A stretch of DNA of 64,000 nt from Siphlonurus alternatus (taxonomy: Eukaryota; Arthropoda; Insecta; Ephemeroptera; Siphlonuridae), in the NCBI GenBank assembly GCA_949825025.1, contig OX463786.1:17493911-17557910 (forward strand). The letters run 5' to 3'. Positions 58,298 through 64,000 of the stretch are shown here, in pieces. The stretch's first letter is position 1, and each line of letters starts with the position of its first letter. The position numbers were made by a program, and so were the translations under genes. Under the pieces are notes generated by a model. It was not told where the DNA came from. It ran no database searches and saw only the letters and a list, made by a program, of their open reading frames with translations.

Positions 58298-58775
58298 CTG
58301 TAAATAACATACAAGAAATTCATTTTTCAAGAAAAGTTTCAAGTCATTTTGTTTTTGCAATGATAACAGAATAAAGCACTTGTCTATTAAAAAATGAAAA
58401 AGTGGATTTGATTGTTGTCGTTTTTTTTTAAATCCACAAACTCACAATAAGATCTGATAGTTTTATATTATAATTTATTTGCACTAATGTTCTTAGGCAT
58501 TGAAATAATAAAACATTATAATTACTAAATAAAACCCAAACCCTACTAAAAACAAAACACACAAAATGAAACTAATAATATATTTCCTTTTTACTAAAAC
58601 TTAAATCTTAAGGAATGCAAAAAAAAAAAAAAAAATAAATAAATAAAATAAAAAATACACTAGTAATAAAATAAAGGCAGTTCATTTGTTAGCAACATAG
58701 GCTGTCCATTTTTAGCAAAATCATCAATTCAACGCTGCCAAATTGAAGTCTAAAGTTAGCAGATTCTTCCAAAAA

Positions 58776-58978
58776 TATAGTCCCTTGTCTGGAAAAATGA
58801 GCTATCTGCTTACCATGATCATGTGGAATATTGAGCTATCTGCTATTTCAGGTGAGTGCAATTATGAGCTGTAAATCAATAAAGCTCATAGCTGCACTGA
58901 CTTAAAATACCAGACAGCTCAATATTCCACATGATCATGGTAAGCAGATAGCTCATTATTTCAGACAAGGGACGATAT
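58776..58978. repeat. Hairpin family E, copy 3
   Basis: ATATAGTCCCTTGTCTGGAA at the left pairs with TTTCAGACAAGGGACGATAT at the right; the arms contain GAGCTATCTGCTTACCATGA against TCATGGTAAGCAGATAGCTC. Immediately upstream (gene sense) of the orphan exon. Confidence 0.88.
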
Positions 58979-60411
58979 TATATTATGTTTTCAGTAAAAA
59001 CTATCAACATGATTTCAGAGAATCCGTTTTATTAAAACCATAGTTGGAGGATTTATTTCATCCCTTTTTTAACCTAGGAATTATAATATAAAAGTAATAT
59101 ATTGAACATAATTATAGACACATAAAAAATAAGGGTTTGAGGATATCAACAAAGGCAGTTTTGAGAAATACAGTAGACCAAGTTATGAAGGACTTTTACT
59201 TTCTTGAGATACCAAAAAGAGACTTATTTCATAATAAAATGTATGTCAATGGAACTAGTGGGTCTTTATGAACTAAATCATAGGTGTCCAGGCTCCATGT
59301 AAAATGGAGTATTCCTCATCACCCAGCATTTTGAGGGTATTTAAATCTGTTAAAGCTCCTAACTAATACTCGATTAAACAAAACTGCCTTAATCTTAGGT
59401 AGGTGATTAGTATATGATATATTATAAAAAATTCAGCGACAATGGAAGCATAAAGATAAACAAAGTCAGAGTCAAATGTAGACTCGCAACACTTGCTGAA
59501 TTTTCATTAAAACAAACTAAAATAATGTTATTATAAAAACATACAACGTAATAATAATGATGGAACATTGCTCAAAAGTTAGTTCACATGTTCCCTATTA
59601 TATATTAAAATAAAAAAAGTATAAATTATTATTTATAATAAAATATTTCATTCAAATTAATGGAGAATCAATAATAAATTTTATATTGCTATAAAAAATT
59701 ATATTGCTAAGAATATTAATAAGTTTATTACAATTTCCAGGAATCCTCTGAAAATTTAGTCTTTCAAAACATTTAACAATTTTTGTTTTGTTTTAATTAT
59801 AAAAAAAAGGGATTATTTTGCCACCATAATAATAAATTGAACTAAAACACACAAAAAAAGGATTTAAAAATTATGGTACGGTAAGTTATTTCATTACTAA
59901 CGGTACAAGAACAAAATGTTTGTTGTGTAGAAGACTGTGAATCTCACAGTAGATGCAGTTAGTAGTATTTTCTATATTAAAGGAAGGGGAGATAAGTGAT
60001 TTTACAACCAGTTTGGTTATTTTTACAGACATATTATCATTAAAAAAGTTCATCATATTAAAAAGTTTGTTTATAAAAAAATGTTAACGATGATGTCATA
60101 ATATTTGCTCGATGATACACAAACCTGCAAACCAAGCTTCCTGGTATAAATAGTACCGAAGACGGTTTCTTTCAAGTCAAATTGTTAAACTACAATCAGA
60201 AAGCTCAGAACCTGATAGGAATCTTAATGCTGAAATACTCCAAATCTAAATAACTACAGATTTTACAAATCTGCTCATTAATTTTTAAATTTAATATTTC
60301 ATTTTTCAACTCATTGAAAAACAAATGACATCAATATTTCTTAAACTTCAACAAAGACACAAGTAAAGATTTGGAGCTGCATTTTACAAAGATTTCGTTA
60401 TCTGAGACCGT
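58979..60411. other. Spacer and zinc-finger gene 3' UTR
   Basis: The right part (about 60000-60411) is presumably 3' UTR of the minus-strand zinc-finger gene. I could not find further coding exons or a named repeat in the rest. Confidence 0.45.
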
Positions 60412-63400
60412 CTAACTCTTTGCCAGACGCAGGACATGAAGTATAACTTCGTCAACGGTCTGGTTGTTCAGCAGCGTCTTCACTGCGGAGTCGTCTATCA
60501 CGACGGTGAACAACAGCTTGGCGTTCTCTCGCAGTCTGTCCGTGTAGCCGTAGTCTTCTGCAGAGACCGGCTGGTGGCCGCAGCGCTTGATGACCGACTC
60601 CAGGAGACGGTCCACCGGTTCCTCAGGCCAACCAAAGGCCCTCAGCGTTGCCTCGTCCACCAGCAGAGTGAGGAGCTCCCGGATGGAGTCTGCAAGGGCA
60701 CCCTCGGCCATCGCCGTGGACGCTCCGGAGGGGGAGCTGGTGGCGAGACTAAGACCGAGGTGTGAGGGTCCGGCCAGAGCAGACAGGGACGTTCCTTCTG
60801 TAACATCGAGAAGAGTGTGAGTGATGGAACTTTGAGTACTGTTGAATAAAGGTTAGAGTCACATCAAAATTCAAACTAATGTGACTTGTTTTCTGAGGGC
60901 CAGCAATATTTTTTTCTTTTTAAATTTCTTTCACCAATTTTAAACACTTTTTGCTACTTTGTTATCTGAAGAAGAACAGAAAAATATTTTACTTTTTACT
61001 ACTGTACACTGTAATGTACCTTGATTTTGTTTTAAACTACAGCCTTGCCTTGTACAATGAAGAGAAAAATGCTATCTCAAATTGAAAATGGTTAGAGAAT
61101 TGACAAAAACTAAAATATCTTACAATTTAAAATTTACAACATTTTTTTTTTATTGCAAAATTAGAAAGGGCGATTTATATGTCAGTACAGAAGACCCTCC
61201 CACATGCAATAAAAAGCACCACGCTTCTCACCTCCAGCTGAGACGGAGGAGCTGGCTGCTGCTTGTGCGGTGGCTGCCAACAGTTGCTGCTGCAGCTTCT
61301 TCTTCTCTGCCTCTGCCAGTATCTCCTCCAGCATGTCTCGGTGCTTGGAGCGCATGTGGCGTAGCAGGCAGTCTTGACGGATGAAGGCGCGGCCACACTC
61401 GTCACAGGAGCGTGGGGGCTCCTTGGTGTGAGTCAGCAGATGAATCTTGAGAGATGACTTCATCGCAAACTGCTTCTCACAGATCGGGCACTTGTGGGCT
61501 GTAACATAAGAACCAAATGTTAAATTTTGTGTTAGTTTATGATACAGGTTGTCAGTGACTTCTTGAAAAAAAATCGCAATATATTTTTCTTTAACAGGCA
61601 GTAAAAACAACATTGAATTATAAAAACAAAAAATAGAAAACATTATTGTATCTCATTAGCTGCATTAGAAAACTGGAATAAATCCATAAAAAGAAGTACA
61701 GTATATCATTCCTATATAGTATTCTATAAAAAAAAAGAGAAGGAAAAAAGGAAAGAAAAAATCTGCACTATTTTTTTTTATCATATAATCAAAATATTTT
61801 TAACAAAACAAAACATAAAGAAACAAAAAGAAATATTCTAATATTTAATTGATATGAAGGAAATTTTCAGTAAGATATAAGATAGGTTCAATTTTTAAAT
61901 AAATAAATAAATAAAAATAAATTAAATAACAGCAGGTGAATTAATTACTGTACTGTACTTTAAGTTGTGTGCTGCAATTCAAAGAAACCATAGTTCCCAC
62001 AACAAACACAAAGTAACATTGCGGCAGGTACTCACACTTGACTCCGGAGTGAAGGATGGTGTGTCTGGCGAGGTCCTCCTTGCGCACGAACGTCTTGGTA
62101 CACATGTCACACTCGTACGGCTTGGCCCCCTCATGGACATACTTGACGTGCATGTGCAGGCGCACACGACGGTTGAACGCCTTGTTGCAGTGGACACAAG
62201 TGTAGCCATTTTCACCTGTAATAAATAGGAGATGAAACTCCAGCAGCATTTTGCTTCACTACAAAATTAATACTAGGAAATAGTACTCAAAATGATCCAC
62301 TCAGCTAAAATCCAATACATATATACTACTTGTCTTTGTTACTACAAGGAACACCAGAGAAAGACAGAATAGTTTCTTTTTTATATTGTAGTTCCTGTAC
62401 CATTAACTGACACAAAATTTAACATTTAGTACATAATATATGTAAAATAAGTACGAAAAACTTAACTGCAGAGTAAGATTCCTCAAGGATTTGCTATAAC
62501 ATTTTTTAGAAGAGCTATCAACTTACAAAGTACACAATATTTTAAATTGTATTATTAATTGTTATAAATATAATAAGTGCCTCTTATACCATCTTATTTA
62601 GAAAAAAATAAATAGATAAATAAAAAGAATATGTACATAAATATCTTCAGCATGAGATTAAGATTAGAAAAAAAAAAAAAAAAAAGAAAAAAAAAAAGAG
62701 TTTTTGCTTCAAGCAGAAGTCTCATAGGCCATAGATGCTGTTTTCAAGAATTAAACAAGCCATCTGTACAGGTTCTGTAAATGGTTCATTTATACAAAAA
62801 TAACCTATGATATTTAACATGATTACAAACAATGTTAAAGCTCACCGGTGTGGTGGAAGATGTGGCTCCTCAGCTGGGAGGCCTGGATGAAGCTCTTGCC
62901 GCAGTACTGACAGATGTGCGGCTTGACTCCGGTGTGAGTCTTGATGTGACGGTTCAGCGTCTCCTTAGCAGAGAATTTGGCGAAGCACTCCTTGCACTCG
63001 TAGGGACGCTCCCCGGTGTGCATGCGACGGTGCTTCTTCATGGCCCCACTTGAGGGGAAACCTTTCTCACAGAAGTCACACGTGTAGGGGCGCTCACCTG
63101 GAAAACAACAACACTTAGAACAAAACTTTCTCTTCTTTTAGTACACCCTAAAGCTCAAATGACAATTGATAAAATTTTGCTTTTGCTCTGAAAAAAAAAA
63201 AAAAAAAAAAAAAAAGTTTTTCCTGTCATCTTTTTCATGGTTGGTGATAAACAATTAAATAATTCCAAAGGCGAATCATGAACAAGATAACAAGAAAAAC
63301 TGATTTTGTTTCACAGCAAAAGCAATATCATATCGATTGTGGTTTGAGCTTAAATGACCATTCTCTCCATTTTTTCATAATTTCTTCATGCGATGAATGA

Positions 63401-63792
63401 AATCTTTTTTTTTTTTTTTAAATAATTTTTTTACAGTATGAATCAAACCTAGTGTGTTCTTTTATTTCTAACATGATAAAAAACCTGAACTGGAAAGTAA
63501 ATCCAAGTCTGTTTTTATTATTAACCAGAGTATTTAGTAGTGTAGTCAGGAAAATCCCATGGTATAGAATTTATTTCTTATCAATTGTGGGTAATAGAAA
63601 GCTGAAGGCCCTTAAATTTTGTTATACCAACTGACCTGTGTGAGTGCGAACGTGGATCTGCAGCAGGGAGGTTCCGTGGAAGTCTTTGTTGCAGAACTCG
63701 CAGCTGTACTTCTTCTTGCGCTTCACCTGGCCGGCATGGGCCCGCAGGTGCTCGCGAAGGTTGTCCTTGCGGCTGAACATTCGTCCACACAC
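60412..63792 (-). CDS. C2H2 zinc-finger protein with conserved-looking C-terminal domain, 5'-partial
   Basis: Nuclear DNA-binding protein, probably a transcription regulator. Five exons on the minus strand: 63792-63636, 63097-62846, 62215-62036, 61498-61232, 60797-60412, all joined at phase 1. Eight complete C2H2 fingers and the tail of a ninth are visible. They start at CGRMFSRKDNLREHLRAH (first Cys pair partly upstream), then CEFCNKDF, CDFCEKGF, CKECFAKF, CQYCGKSF, CVHCNKAF, CDMCTKTF, CPICEKQF and CDECGRAF. Several are joined by TGERPY-like linkers. After the fingers come an E/K/Q-rich helix (EEILAEAEKKKLQQQLLAA), a Ser/Ala-rich linker and a C-terminal region of about 100 aa (ESVIKRCGHQPV, DRLRENAKLLFTVVIDD, LNNQTVDEVILHVLRLAKS) that looks folded. 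The N-terminus lies beyond the window. No orthologue name can be given safely. Confidence 0.9.
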
Positions 63793-64000
63793 CTGACAAA
63801 TCAGTTCAGTATGTCAGTAAAGCTGTATAACTTCAATTAAAAAATTGTTTGTAAATAGGAACTAAGAAATTTCCACCAATTTTAATATAAGGACATCAAT
63901 ATCATTATTTGAAAATTATCGTGCAGAAAATTAAATAAGTATTACATATTTTTACTGAATATTTTTTATTGCTAAAATCCTGTTGTGTGTCAGGGACTTA

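Noticed and set aside
61965..62228. Plus-strand frame opposite a zinc-finger exon
   Set aside because: Antisense shadow of finger codons; no independent domain.

Overview
This is a eukaryotic nuclear window: AT-rich (A+T clearly dominant between genes), with spliced genes, GT/AG introns of 0.1-5 kb, and a dense load of small palindromic repeats. Two tandem genes of the insect gustatory-receptor superfamily, each with three short phase-0 C-terminal exons, point to an arthropod, most likely an insect. The species cannot be told from the sequence.

Layout. (1) 236-8560, plus strand: nine exons of an ecto-nucleoside triphosphate diphosphohydrolase (CD39/ENTPD family), complete at the C-terminus and lacking its first exon(s). 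Its last intron holds a 3.3 kb foldback-like repeat element. (2) 8561-15300: the ENTPD 3' end and a repeat-rich spacer. (3) 15315-17608, minus strand: a small CDC42 effector gene (CDC42SE/SPEC type). (4) 17700-32080: a large spacer with no supportable conserved gene but many repeats, including a 5S-rRNA-derived SINE and a LINE reverse-transcriptase tail. (5) 32086-34884 and 37706-40516, plus strand: two complete tandem gustatory-receptor-like genes of about 380 aa. (6) 43860-53744, minus strand: a complete eight-exon SLC17-type (sialin / anion cotransporter) gene encoding 516 aa. (7) 54000-58000: repeats, including a LINE fragment nested inside a TTAA-flanked hairpin element. (8) 58039-58297, minus strand: an orphan terminal coding exon. 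(9) 60412-63792, minus strand: the 3' part of a C2H2 zinc-finger gene with eight complete fingers, part of a ninth, and a distinctive C-terminal domain. It runs off the right edge.

The genes show no common pathway; this is an ordinary stretch of arthropod chromosome. What is notable is the repeat population: at least ten families of non-autonomous hairpin elements. Several have diagnostic target-site duplications that can be read directly: 8-bp duplications typical of hAT at 14068, 33169 and 35796, and TTAA at 15781, 50961, 56189 and 57503. Many sit in introns within a few tens of bases of exons. All gene models are by eye from splice sites, reading-frame continuity and family motifs; exon-phase arithmetic closes for every gene. 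I found no convincing new biological system. The best candidates for novelty are the foldback element with an embedded promoter-like segment, the 5S-derived SINEs, and the unassigned C-terminal domain of the zinc-finger protein.
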